From DATEPR01 sp963780635 (lineage in GTDB: Bacteria > Actinomycetota > Actinomycetes > Mycobacteriales > Pseudonocardiaceae), in NCBI GenBank assembly GCA_963780635.1, contig CAWACW010000012.1:62001-126000 (forward strand): a stretch of DNA of 64,000 nt. Direction: 5' to 3'. A program made the translations under genes and the position numbers. The notes under the pieces are model-generated. The model saw nothing but the letters and a program-made list of their open reading frames with translations, was not told the DNA's origin and ran no database searches. Of this stretch, positions 33,425-42,383 are shown in pieces (position 1 is the stretch's first letter; every line of letters starts with the position of its first letter).

Positions 33425-35695
33425 ATGGCATTGGACGCATCGGCCGGGCTGAGCGCCCCCGTCGCCGTCGGCGAACACGAGTTCGTCATCGGCGGGATGA
33501 CCTGCGCCGCCTGCGCGGCCAGGGTGGAACGCAAGCTCAACAAGCTCGACGGTGTCACCGCCACGGTCAACTACGCCACCGAGAAGGCCAGCGTCCAGGT
33601 CTTCCGCGACGTGCCGACCACCGAACTCATCGCCCAGGTCGCGCACGCCGGCTACAGCGCCGAACTCATCGAACCCGACCGGCCCGCCGTCGAGGACGAC
33701 CCGACCGACGACCGGCACGTCCGCTACCTGTGGCGGCGACTGGTCGTGGCGCTGCTGCTGGCCGCACCGCTGGGCGACCTGTCCATCACACTGGCGCTGG
33801 TGCCCTCGCTGCGGTTCACCGGCTGGCAGTGGGTACTACTGGCCATGACGATCCCCGTGGTGTGCTGGTGCGCCTGGCCCTTCCACCGGGCCGCGCTGGT
33901 CAACCTGCGGCACGGCTCGGCGTCGATGGACACGCTCGTGTCGATGGGCATCACCGCCGCCACGTGCTGGTCGATCTACACGATCTTCTTCAACAGCCAG
34001 GCAGGAGCGGGCGGCACCGGCGTGTGGGGGCTGATCTTCCGGCCCGGCGGCTCGGTGTACCTCGAGGTGGCGTCCGTCGTCACGACCTTCCTGTTGGCCG
34101 GGCGGCTGTTCGAGGCCAAGGCCAAGCGGCGCGCGGGCGGGGCGCTGCGTGCGCTGGCCATGCTGGGCGCCAAGGACGTCGCGGTGCTGCGCGGCGATGC
34201 CGAGGAACGCATCCCGGTGGCGGAACTGCGGGTCGGTGACCGGTTCGTGGTGCGGCCCGGCGAGACCGTGGCCACCGACGGCGACGTGCTGTCCGGGCAC
34301 AGCGCCCTGGACACCAGCACGATGACCGGCGAGTCCGTGCCCGGCGAGATCGGCGCGGGCGACCAGGTCCTCGGCGGCACCGTCGCCCTGGCCGGGCGGC
34401 TGATCGTGCGCGCCACCCGCGTCGGCAAGGACACCCAGCTCGCCCAGCTGGTCGCACTCGTGGAACGGGCCCAGACCGAGAAGGCCGGGGTGCAGCGGCT
34501 GGCCGACCGGGTCAGCGGCGTGTTCGTACCCATCGTCATCGGACTCGCCCTCGTCACCCTCGCCGGGTGGCTGCTGGCCGGCGGGTCGCTGGAACACGCG
34601 ATCAGCTCCGCGCTGGCCGTGCTGATCATCGCCTGCCCGTGCGCGCTGGGCCTGGCGACACCGACCGCGCTGCTGGTCGCGTCCGGGCGTGGCGCGCAGC
34701 TGGGCATCTTCATCAAGGGCCACCAGGCACTGGAGTCGGCGCGCGCGATCGACACCGTGGTGCTGGACAAGACCGGCACCGTCACCGCGGGCCGGATGGC
34801 GGTGGTCGACATCGCGACCGCCGCCGACGTGAGCCGGGCGGAGCTGCTGCGCGACGCCGGTGCCGTCGAGGACGCCTCCGAGCACGCGGTCGCCACGGCC
34901 ATCGTCTCGCTCGCCCGGCGGGAACTGCCCGAACTGCCCGAGGTGACCGACTTCGCCGCGCTGGCGGGACTCGGCGCCCGCGGTTCGGTCGACGGGCGGG
35001 CCGTGCTGGTCGGGTCGGCGCGGCTGATGACGTCCTCGTCCGTGGCCGTGGCGGCATCGTTGGACGAGCAGCGGCTGGCCTGGGAACGCCAGGGCCGCAC
35101 CACCGTGCTGGTCGCCGTCGACGGCGCGCTCACCGGGATGGTGGCCCTGGCCGACACCGTCAAGCCATCGGCCGCGGCGGCCGTGCGGGAGCTGGCGTCG
35201 TTGGGCCTGCGCACCGTGCTGCTCACCGGTGACAACGCCGCGACGGCACGGGCGGTGGCCGACGAGGTCGGCATCGGCGAGGTCATCGCCGAAGTACTGC
35301 CCGACGGCAAGGCCGACGTGATCGCCCGGTTGCGCGCCGAGGGCAGGTCGGTCGCGATGGTCGGCGACGGCGTCAACGACGCGCCCGCCCTCGCGGTCGC
35401 CGATCTTGGCATGGCGGTCGTGTCGGGCACCGACGTCGCACTCGGTGCGGCCGATCTCATCCTGGTCCGCGACGACCTGCGGGTCGTGCCGTCAGCGGTG
35501 CGGCTGGCACGGGGGACGCTGCGCACGATCCACGGCAACCTGTTGTGGGCGTTCGGGTACAACGTCGCCGCGGTGCCATTGGCCGCGTTCGGGCTGCTCA
35601 ACCCGCTCATCGCCGGTGGCGCGATGGTGCTCTCGTCGCTGTTCGTGGTGTCCAACAGCCTGCGGCTGCGCCGGTTCGGCACGCTCGACCAGTGA
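33425..35695 (+). CDS. Copper-translocating P1B-type ATPase
   Basis: The 756-residue pump has an N-terminal HMA domain with MTCAAC (25-30), eight membrane helices, the actuator TGESVP, the transport motif CPCALGLATP, the phosphorylation motif DKTGTVT and the hinge GDGVNDAPAL. It also has YN in helix 7 and MxxSS in helix 8, which fit Cu(I). The usual SEHPLA motif reads SEHAVA, with Ala for Pro. It exports copper from the cytoplasm. The start is ATG 33425; a GTG 39 nt upstream is less likely. The CopD-CtaG gene at 37.5 kb is another copper-linked gene. Confidence 0.93.
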   Translation: MALDASAGLSAPVAVGEHEFVIGGMTCAACAARVERKLNKLDGVTATVNYATEKASVQVFRDVPTTELIAQVAHAGYSAELIEPDRPAVEDDPTDDRHVRYLWRRLVVALLLAAPLGDLSITLALVPSLRFTGWQWVLLAMTIPVVCWCAWPFHRAALVNLRHGSASMDTLVSMGITAATCWSIYTIFFNSQAGAGGTGVWGLIFRPGGSVYLEVASVVTTFLLAGRLFEAKAKRRAGGALRALAMLGAKDVAVLRGDAEERIPVAELRVGDRFVVRPGETVATDGDVLSGHSALDTSTMTGESVPGEIGAGDQVLGGTVALAGRLIVRATRVGKDTQLAQLVALVERAQTEKAGVQRLADRVSGVFVPIVIGLALVTLAGWLLAGGSLEHAISSALAVLIIACPCALGLATPTALLVASGRGAQLGIFIKGHQALESARAIDTVVLDKTGTVTAGRMAVVDIATAADVSRAELLRDAGAVEDASEHAVATAIVSLARRELPELPEVTDFAALAGLGARGSVDGRAVLVGSARLMTSSSVAVAASLDEQRLAWERQGRTTVLVAVDGALTGMVALADTVKPSAAAAVRELASLGLRTVLLTGDNAATARAVADEVGIGEVIAEVLPDGKADVIARLRAEGRSVAMVGDGVNDAPALAVADLGMAVVSGTDVALGAADLILVRDDLRVVPSAVRLARGTLRTIHGNLLWAFGYNVAAVPLAAFGLLNPLIAGGAMVLSSLFVVSNSLRLRRFGTLDQ

Positions 35696-35940
35696 CCGAC
35701 CGGCTGCCTGCCCTGGTCACCGCGGTCGGGCGCACGTAGGAGCGACGACCGGACGGACCTCGAACTGCTCGACACGACTGTCGACAGTTTCGACCGGCAC
35801 TTCGCGGTCAACGCGCCCGTGGCTGCTGAAAGGGGTACTGGGCACTGCCACACCGGCGAGCACACGGGTCGGCATCCCGAGGGCCTTGGGCCGGATCACC
35901 CTGGTCGCGGCCGGCCGGTGGGTCAATGGCCAACTCCTGA
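35696..35940. other. Intergenic stretch with one TGTCGACA box
   Basis: No gene is supported. ACTGTCGACAGT (35777-35788) is a perfect 12-bp palindrome whose core TGTCGACA recurs upstream of the MHS transporter and of the ABC/UbiD operon. Confidence 0.5.
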
Positions 35941-35986
35941 CGAGCACGGCGGCTCCGCCTGAATCCAGGCGGAGCCGCCGTGCTCG
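35941..35986. terminator. Strong hairpin terminator after the MHS transporter
   Basis: A 21-bp perfect stem (left arm 35941-35961, right arm 35966-35986) with loop AATC lies 13 nt past the stop of the minus-strand transporter gene. Confidence 0.9.
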
Positions 35987-35999
35987 GTCGAGAAGGTGG

Positions 36000-37337
36000 C
36001 TACGCCGTGGCCGCCGGCGCCTCCACTGCTTGTTCTTCGACCATGCCTGCCGGTGCACCGCGCATCGCCGGCATCGCGATCAGGGCGATCATCGACACCA
36101 CCGCGCAACCCACGATGTACCAGCTGATCCACGTGCTGCTGCCCGTGGCGGCCAGGATCGCCGCCGCGATCAGCGGTGCGGGGCCACCCGCGATGACCGA
36201 CGCGAACTGGTAGCCCAGGCTCGCACCCGAGTAGCGCACGCCGGTGCCGAACCGCTCGGCGATCAACGCCGCCTGCGGCCCGTACTGCATGTCGTGGAAG
36301 ATCAACGACACCACGATGCCCAGTCCCACCAGGAACGTGGCCTTCGTGTTCAGCAACCCGAAGTACGGGAACGCGTACAGACCCGTGCACACGATCCCGA
36401 TCCCGTACATCAGGCGCCTGCCGATGATGTCCGACAGCCACCCGAAGAACGGCACGCTGATCAACCCGATCGCCGCCGCGATGATCGTGTCCGTGAGCAG
36501 CCCGCCCTGAGCCAGGCTCAGGTGCTTCGTGCCATAGGTCAGGACGAACGTGATGAACAGGTAGAAGGGTGCCTGTTCGGACATCCGCACGAACGCCGAG
36601 CACAGGATCGCCCTCGGGTACTTGCGGATCGACTCCAGTACGGGCATCCGCTCGACCTTCTCGGCCTTGCGGATCGCGCTGAACTCCGGTGACTCCACCA
36701 CCCGCAGCCGCACGTACAAGCCGATGCCGACGAGGATGATGCTGATCAGGAACGGGATGCGCCAACCCCAGTTCGTGAACGAGTCACCGGTGATCGCGGT
36801 GAACAGCTTCACCGCGCCCGTCGACAGGATCAGGCCGATCGGCACGCCCAGCTGTGGCCAGCTGGCGAAGAATCCTCGGCGTTTCTGCGTGCCCCATTCC
36901 ATGGACAGCAGCACCGAGCCGCCCCACTCGCCGCCCACACCGATGCCCTGGATGAGCCGCAGCACCACCAGCAGCACCGCGGCCGCGGGACCGAGCGTCG
37001 CGTAGGACGGCAGGAGACCGATCAGGAACGTCCCGATGCCCATCAGCATCAACGAGCCGATCAACGTCCCCTTGCGGCCGATCCGGTCACCGAAATGACC
37101 GAAAATGGCGGCGCCGATCGGACGTGCGGCGAATCCGACAAATTGGGTTCCAAACGACTCGAGAACACCTGCGAACTCGGAGCTGTTGGGAAAGAAGAGT
37201 TTTGGAAAGATCAGTGCAGCTGCTGTACCGTAAAGGAAGAAATCATACCACTCGATCGATGTGCCAACGGTGCTCGCGATCACCGCGCGTCGCCGCTGGT
37301 TGTTGGGATTCGTAACGCTGGTGGTAGACGACGACAT
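36000..37337 (-). CDS. MFS transporter, metabolite:H+ symporter (MHS) family
   Basis: The 445-residue permease has 12 membrane helices and MHS hallmarks: IASTVGTSIEWYDFFLYGTAA at the first helix (part shown), FGHFGDRIGRKGTL between helices 2 and 3, and RLIQGIGVGGEWGGSVLL (part shown) in helix 4-5. MHS proteins take up carboxylates and aromatic acids such as shikimate, protocatechuate or alpha-ketoglutarate. The ATG at 37337 follows GGAGG. A TGTCGACA box lies 80 nt upstream and another downstream; these match those of the UbiD operon, suggesting that it imports a related acid. Confidence 0.9.
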   Translation of the reverse strand: MSSSTTSVTNPNNQRRRAVIASTVGTSIEWYDFFLYGTAAALIFPKLFFPNSSEFAGVLESFGTQFVGFAARPIGAAIFGHFGDRIGRKGTLIGSLMLMGIGTFLIGLLPSYATLGPAAAVLLVVLRLIQGIGVGGEWGGSVLLSMEWGTQKRRGFFASWPQLGVPIGLILSTGAVKLFTAITGDSFTNWGWRIPFLISIILVGIGLYVRLRVVESPEFSAIRKAEKVERMPVLESIRKYPRAILCSAFVRMSEQAPFYLFITFVLTYGTKHLSLAQGGLLTDTIIAAAIGLISVPFFGWLSDIIGRRLMYGIGIVCTGLYAFPYFGLLNTKATFLVGLGIVVSLIFHDMQYGPQAALIAERFGTGVRYSGASLGYQFASVIAGGPAPLIAAAILAATGSSTWISWYIVGCAVVSMIALIAMPAMRGAPAGMVEEQAVEAPAATA

Positions 37338-37416
37338 TGTGCGCCTCCGATGCAGAAGCGTTGGGCAACCATCCTCTTCGGACACGTCTAGTGGCCGAGT
37401 TGTCGGGGACAGTAAC

Positions 37417-37424
37417 TGTCGACA
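37417..37424. promoter_or_regulatory. TGTCGACA box upstream of the MHS transporter
   Basis: The 8-bp palindrome is in AACTGTCGACACC. A second arrangement, TGTCGGGGACA, lies just beside it at 37401-37411. GT(N2)AC within a palindrome fits sites of GntR/FadR-type regulators. Confidence 0.5.
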
Positions 37425-37486
37425 CCACGGAGCGGCAAGATATCCACAGATATTCACTGGTTGATTAGTCCGGCCGCACTAATCAG

Positions 37487-39427
37487 TTAACGCGCAGCCG
37501 CCCGCTGCCGGAATCGTTCGGCCATCGCACGTTCGGTTTCGGCGTCCGACGCGTTTTCCACTGCCCACCAGCGCAATACCAGGAACACCACTGCCGCCAG
37601 TAGCGACAATTCGGTAACGATCAGGGCGATCAAGCCGCCCGCTCGCTGGTCGGCCAGCAGTGCACCCACCCAGGGCAGCGCCAGTGACGAGTAGTAGTTG
37701 TCGCCCGGAGCGCCGTTGCCGACGACCGTGTGTGTGGTAAGCAGGACAGCGGCGAAGATCGTGTCGGTCGGCATCGCGGCCAGCAACATGCCCAGCCGGG
37801 CCAGGTTCGGCAGCGGGCGCGGTGTCGGGTCGACCCCGATCACCACCCACGCGAACAGCAACCCGATGAGGAAGAACGACACGGCGATCGCGGTGTGCGC
37901 CCAGTGGAACCGCACGGCCGCGTCGAACAGGCCCGTGAAGTACAGCGCGAACGGTGACCCCGCGAACAGCACCAACGCCACGACCGGGTGAGTGAGCGCG
38001 CGCAGCACGGGTGAGCGGAACACCGCCCGCAATCGTGGCACGCTCGCCGTGCGGCTGAGCAGCGTCAGCGGGGCACCCAGCACCAGCAGCACCGGCACGA
38101 GCATGGACAGCAGCATGTGCTCGGCCATGTGCAGGCTGAACATCGCCGGTGCGTACCGGCCGATACCCGAACTGGTGGCCACCAGCATCACCGCGCACCC
38201 GGCCAGCCAGCAGACGGTCCGCGCCACCGGCCACCGCTCCCGCAGGCGGCGCAGTCCGACCAGGTACAGCACGGCCAGCAGCACCGCGAGCGGGCCGAAC
38301 AGCAGGTCGATCCGCCAGTCACCGGCCAGCCGCGCGAACGTCGGCGGGCCGGCCAGGGTGTAGCCGAGCAGGGTCTGTTGCGCGGTCACCGGGTGGCCGA
38401 GGAACGCGGGCGGCGGCAGGTGGGTCTGGCCGACGGCCAGCGCGAACCCGGCGATCAGCAGCACTGCTTCGGCGGCCGCCAGACCGAGTAGCCGACCGGC
38501 CGAACTGCCGGCCGCGAGCCGGGCCAGCGCGACCCGCCGCGACCACAGGCCCAGCACGCCCAGCGCGACCGTGAGCACGACCTCGACCAGGACGAGCACC
38601 CCATATGTGGTGCGCAGCAACTGGCCGGGCGGGACCAGGATCACCGCGTCGACCAGCCCGCTGGCCAGCAGCACCAGCCAGCAGCCGGTGGCCAGGCGGG
38701 CGTAGCGGCGGCCGAGTTCGAGGGGTACCGACCGGGTGCGGATGGCGTGGGCGAGTAGCGCGACGAGCGTGCCCAGCCAGATCGCGGCGGCGGGCACGTG
38801 GATCAGCAGGGCTGTGGTGGCCAGGTCGTGGCCGGCCTCGGAGGACGCGTGCCCGGTGACCAGTGGTGGCAGCAGGGCGAACACCGACAGGCCGGCCAGG
38901 GCGACGGTGGTCGGCCAGCGCAGCGTCAACCGGGTGCCGATCGTCACGAGCAGCACCACGACCGCGGTGACAAGCCAGGCCCGGGGCTCTTCCAGGGCGC
39001 CCAGCAGGCCGAACAGGTGACTCGGTGGCAGGACGTCGGACAGGGGTTCGCCGGTCCCGTCGCCGATGTCGAAGGGAACCAGGACCAGCGCGGCGACCAG
39101 CCAGACCAGCGCCCAGCGGCCTGCCCAGCGCACGGCGGCGTAACCACCGGGGGCGAGCCGGCCGCTGGTGCGTTGCGTCGTGAAGCAGGCCGCGAAGACG
39201 AGCGAGCCGGTGCACAGGGTGGCGGCCAGGTCCGCCACGAAGCGCAGCACCGGTGTGCCCACGCGGACGAGCGAGCCGGGATCGCCGTTGCCCAGTTGGA
39301 TGTAGGGGGCCGAGCCCGCGGTCACGGCGAGGAGGGCGACGAGTGCCGCACCGAGCACACCGGCCGCGACCAGCGCCCACGCGGTGGCGCGGGAGGTCGA
39401 GCGGGTCGGCGAAACCGGGCGGGACAC
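37487..39427 (-). CDS. CopD domain / CtaG domain fusion membrane protein
   Basis: The 646-residue protein has about 15 membrane helices in two parts. The N-terminal part is CopD-like (HVPAAAIWLGTLVALLAH). The C-terminal part is the caa3-type CtaG domain (SLHMAEHMLLSMLVPVLLVLGAPLTLL in part, and HWAHTAIAVSFFLIGLLFAW in part). CopD moves copper across the membrane and CtaG helps copper insertion into cytochrome oxidase, so the fusion should deliver copper. It is monocistronic. Confidence 0.88.
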   Translation of the reverse strand: MSRPVSPTRSTSRATAWALVAAGVLGAALVALLAVTAGSAPYIQLGNGDPGSLVRVGTPVLRFVADLAATLCTGSLVFAACFTTQRTSGRLAPGGYAAVRWAGRWALVWLVAALVLVPFDIGDGTGEPLSDVLPPSHLFGLLGALEEPRAWLVTAVVVLLVTIGTRLTLRWPTTVALAGLSVFALLPPLVTGHASSEAGHDLATTALLIHVPAAAIWLGTLVALLAHAIRTRSVPLELGRRYARLATGCWLVLLASGLVDAVILVPPGQLLRTTYGVLVLVEVVLTVALGVLGLWSRRVALARLAAGSSAGRLLGLAAAEAVLLIAGFALAVGQTHLPPPAFLGHPVTAQQTLLGYTLAGPPTFARLAGDWRIDLLFGPLAVLLAVLYLVGLRRLRERWPVARTVCWLAGCAVMLVATSSGIGRYAPAMFSLHMAEHMLLSMLVPVLLVLGAPLTLLSRTASVPRLRAVFRSPVLRALTHPVVALVLFAGSPFALYFTGLFDAAVRFHWAHTAIAVSFFLIGLLFAWVVIGVDPTPRPLPNLARLGMLLAAMPTDTIFAAVLLTTHTVVGNGAPGDNYYSSLALPWVGALLADQRAGGLIALIVTELSLLAAVVFLVLRWWAVENASDAETERAMAERFRQRAAAR

Positions 39428-39544
39428 GGAAAGTCAGGGTAGTCGAGCGCCCACCAGCCACTCCGCCGCGCACCTACCCTGACCAGATGGCCCCAGCGCC
39501 AACCTGGCCCGCAACCACGTCGACCGCCCGACAGCCGACCCACC

Positions 39545-40250
39545 GCAGCACCATGCGAGGCGCCCGTCGAGCGGCCAACTCGACCGGCACCCACCGGCAG
39601 CCGGCCAGCCAGTGGCCAACACCGCTGGGCACACCATGAGGCGACCAGCGGACGGTCAACTCGACGCCCACCAACCGCAACCCGACCGCTCAACGGCCAA
39701 CGCCGCGCCCGCGTGCACCAACCGGCGAGCCGACCACCGAGCGGCCGACGCCGACGGGCGCGCCATGCGGCCGGCACGCGTCGCCACCATGCGAGGCGAC
39801 CAGTGCGCGGGCAACACAACCCGCTCCGGCCGGCCTCCCGACCAGTCAACGGCCGGCACCAGCGGGAAGGCCGTGAGGCTGTCGACTGCCGCCAGCCGAT
39901 GCGGGGCGACCGTCGGGCGGCCAACACGACTCCCACCAATCGCCGACCGGCCGCACAACGGCCGACATCAGCGCGCATGTGAGGCCGCGATGCGAGGCGA
40001 CCATTGCGCGGCCAACTCGACACCCACGAACCTGCATCCCGCCCACTTAACGGCCAACACCGACGGGCACGCCAGCGGCCAGCCCGCCGCGACACCATGC
40101 GAGGCGACCACCGCGCGGCCAACTCGACACCCACGAACCTGCATCCCGCCCACTTAACGGCCAACACCGACAGGCACGCCACGCGGCCAGCCCGCCGCGA
40201 CACCATGCGAGGCGACCATTGCGCGGCCAACACGACACCCACCAACCGGC
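39545..40250. repeat. Array of about seven degenerate ~107-bp repeats
   Basis: A unit that begins ATGCGAGGCGACCA, continues GCGGCCAACTCGACACCCAC and later ACTTAACGGCCAACACCGAC recurs at 39553, 39636, 39789, 39899, 39990, 40097 and 40205. Spacings are 83, 153, 110, 91, 107 and 108 nt. The last three units are almost identical and the first ones strongly diverged. Open frames exist on both strands because the repeats lack stops, but they resemble no family. The array fills the whole gap between the CopD-CtaG and cbiD genes. Confidence 0.85.
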
Positions 40251-40306
40251 AGGTCGTGAGGCCGCCGGGTCACGGCCGCCGAGGCGTCAGCCTGCCGCGA
40301 CGCCGG

Positions 40307-41368
40307 TCAGCCCGCTCGGCCGACGATCGTGCCCGCTCTGTCGATGACCACGACGTCGACCTCGACCGGCGCCCCGCGCAGCACGGCCAGCGACGTCTCG
40401 CGCGCCCTGGCCGCGATCAGGTCCCCCAGCGGCACCCCCGCCTGCCGGCACATCCCCAGGGCATCCAGCGCCGTGTTCGCCGTGGACACCCGCCGCGCCA
40501 GCTCCGCGCCGCCACCGCCGGCCACTACGAGCTCCGCGAGCAAACCGTGGTTGACCTGGGAGCGGCCCGAGTGCAGGTCCAGTGCCCCGTCCGCCAGCTT
40601 GGCCAGCTTGCCGACACCGCCGGCGATGGTGAGCCGCGCCACCGGATGCCGCCGCACGTACTTCAGCACCGCCCCCGCGAAGTCGCCCATGTCCAGCAGC
40701 GCGTCCGCCGGCAGCCCGTACAACCGCGCCGCGACCTGCTCCGACGTACTCCCCGTGCACCCCGCCACATGCCGGTGCCCGACCGCCCTGGCCACATCCA
40801 CACCTCGCCGGATGCTGTCGATCCACGCCGAGCACGAGTACGGCACCACCACACCCGTGGTGCCCAGAATGGACAAACCGCCCAGGATCCCGAGGCGGGG
40901 GTTCCACGTGCGCTTCGCCAGCTCCGCCCCGTCCCGCACGGTCAGCTCGACGACCACGTCACCCGTCCCGCCGTGGGTGGCCGCGACCTGGGCCAGGTGC
41001 TCACGGATCAGCCGCCGCGGCACCGGGTTGATCGCCGGCTCCCCCACCGCCAGCGGCAGCCCCGGCTTCGTCACCACGCCCACGCCCGCACCGGCCACGA
41101 ACGTGACACCCGTGCCGCCTACCCGCACCGTGGCGCCGACCAGGGCGCCGTGCGTCACGTCCGGGTCGTCGCCCGCGTCCTTCACGATCGCCGCACTGGC
41201 CGAATCCGACCCGAGCCGCTCGGTGGCCAGCGCGAACGCCGGTCGCTGCCCGCGCGGCAGCACGATCTCCACCGGATCGGGGAACTCGCCGGTGAGCAGC
41301 GCCGTGTACGCGGCCTTCGCCGCCGCCGTGGCGCACGCCCCGGTGGTCCAGCCGTAGCGGGCACTCAC
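40307..41368 (-). CDS. cbiD: Cobalt-precorrin-5B C1-methyltransferase CbiD
   Basis: The 353-residue protein begins at the family signature RYGWTTGACATAAAKAAYTAL and contains TPVPRRLI-like NPVPRRLIREHL, GILGGLSILGTTGVVVPYS and HGLLAELVVAGG. CbiD methylates C1 of cobalt-precorrin-5B in the anaerobic corrin route. The GTG at 41368 is 29 nt from the divergent cobK start. The rest of the corrin pathway is not in the window. Confidence 0.93.
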   Translation of the reverse strand: MSARYGWTTGACATAAAKAAYTALLTGEFPDPVEIVLPRGQRPAFALATERLGSDSASAAIVKDAGDDPDVTHGALVGATVRVGGTGVTFVAGAGVGVVTKPGLPLAVGEPAINPVPRRLIREHLAQVAATHGGTGDVVVELTVRDGAELAKRTWNPRLGILGGLSILGTTGVVVPYSCSAWIDSIRRGVDVARAVGHRHVAGCTGSTSEQVAARLYGLPADALLDMGDFAGAVLKYVRRHPVARLTIAGGVGKLAKLADGALDLHSGRSQVNHGLLAELVVAGGGGAELARRVSTANTALDALGMCRQAGVPLGDLIAARARETSLAVLRGAPVEVDVVVIDRAGTIVGRAG

Positions 41369-41397
41369 CCCGCCAGCATGCAGGGCGGCGACCAGCC

Positions 41398-42135
41398 ATG
41401 ACACGACGGGTACTGCTGCTGGGCGGCACCGGCGAGGCCCGTCGGCTGGCCGGCCTGCTGACGGCCGACGGCATCGACGTCGTGTCCTCGCTCGCCGGCC
41501 GCGTCCGTGCCCCGCTGCGACCACCCGGCCGGGTGCGGATCGGCGGGTTCGGTGGCGCCGACGGGCTCACCGAATGGTTGCGCGCCGAGCGGATCGGCGC
41601 CGTCGTGGACGCGACCCACCCGTTCGCCGCCACCATCACCGCACACGCGGCCACCGCGACGCGCGCGGCAGGCATCCCCTTCGTCGTGCTCCGCCGCCCC
41701 GGCTGGCAGCCCGCGGACGGCGACGACTGGCACTGGATCGACACCGTCGGCGCCGCCAACGACCTGCTGCCGGGCCTCGGTCGCCGTGTGTTCCTGGCCA
41801 CGGGCCGGGGTGATCTCGCCGCTTTCGCCGACCGCGACGACCTGTGGTTCCTGCTGCGCGCCGTCGAAGCGCCGCCGCCACCGCTGCCGTCTCACGCGCT
41901 CGTGCTGCTCGCCCGTGGCCCGTTCGAGCTGCCCGGCGAACGCACGCTGCTCCGCGAACACCGCGTCGACGTGCTGATCACCCGCGACAGCGGCGGCGAG
42001 GCGACGTCAGCCAAGCTGGTCGCGGCCCGCGAGCTGGGCCTGCCGGTGTTGCTGGCTCGCCGCCCGCCACTGCCCGGCGTGCCCGTCGTCGGGACCGAAG
42101 ACGATGCCGCCGAATGGGTGCGCACCAACCAATAG
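41398..42135 (+). CDS. cobK: Precorrin-6A (cobalt-precorrin-6A) reductase
   Basis: The 245-residue reductase has the N-terminal nucleotide loop LLLGGTGEARRLAGLL, the VVDATHPFAATITAHA segment and the C-terminal VDVLITRDSGGEATSAKL that define CobK/CbiJ. It reduces the macrocycle with NADPH just after the CbiD step, so the divergent pair performs neighbouring reactions. No riboswitch precedes it in the 29-nt gap; the cobalamin riboswitch lies downstream, before the cobalt permease. Confidence 0.92.
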   Translation: MTRRVLLLGGTGEARRLAGLLTADGIDVVSSLAGRVRAPLRPPGRVRIGGFGGADGLTEWLRAERIGAVVDATHPFAATITAHAATATRAAGIPFVVLRRPGWQPADGDDWHWIDTVGAANDLLPGLGRRVFLATGRGDLAAFADRDDLWFLLRAVEAPPPPLPSHALVLLARGPFELPGERTLLREHRVDVLITRDSGGEATSAKLVAARELGLPVLLARRPPLPGVPVVGTEDDAAEWVRTNQ

Positions 42136-42195
42136 CTGTTCATCTCTACATGTATCGGCCTTGTGGGACATCCCGGGCGTCCCTACCGTGGCTAC

Positions 42196-42345
42196 GCCGT
42201 GGTGCTCGGGAAGCCGGTGTGGAACCGGCGCGGCCCTCGCCACTGTGATCGGGAAGTTCACCGCTCGACATGCCACTGGCCCGCCCTGGGCCGGGAAGGC
42301 GAGCGGGGAGCGTCGACCCGTCAGCCAGGAGACCGGCCACGGCAC
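42196..42345 (+). ncRNA. Cobalamin riboswitch
   Basis: Conserved blocks appear in order: GTGCTCGGGAAGCCGGTG, CCGGCGCGGCC, CGCCACTGTGATCGGG, GCCACTGGC, GGGAAGGCGAG and CAGCCAGGAGACCGGCC. The GCCACTG B12 box and the final CAGCCAGGAGACCGG pairing region are both present. It precedes the nickel/cobalt permease by about 38 nt, which includes GGAGAGG, so it can hide the ribosome site when adenosylcobalamin is bound. Confidence 0.93.
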
Positions 42346-42383
42346 CGAAGAACCTTCCACGAGGTGCTGGAGAGGCCGCCGAC

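Noticed and set aside
36000..37457. Longer N-terminus for the MHS transporter from 37457
   Set aside because: The extra 40 residues are not family-like, and the ATG at 37337 has GGAGG at the right spacing.
39322..40245. Open frame across the repeat array on the minus strand
   Set aside because: It encodes only imperfect repeats rich in Trp, Arg and Gly without a ribosome site or family match; it follows from repeats without stops. Kept as a repeat, not a gene.
39545..40250. CRISPR array
   Set aside because: Units are about 107 bp and degenerate along their length, with no short conserved repeat alternating with unique spacers and no cas genes.
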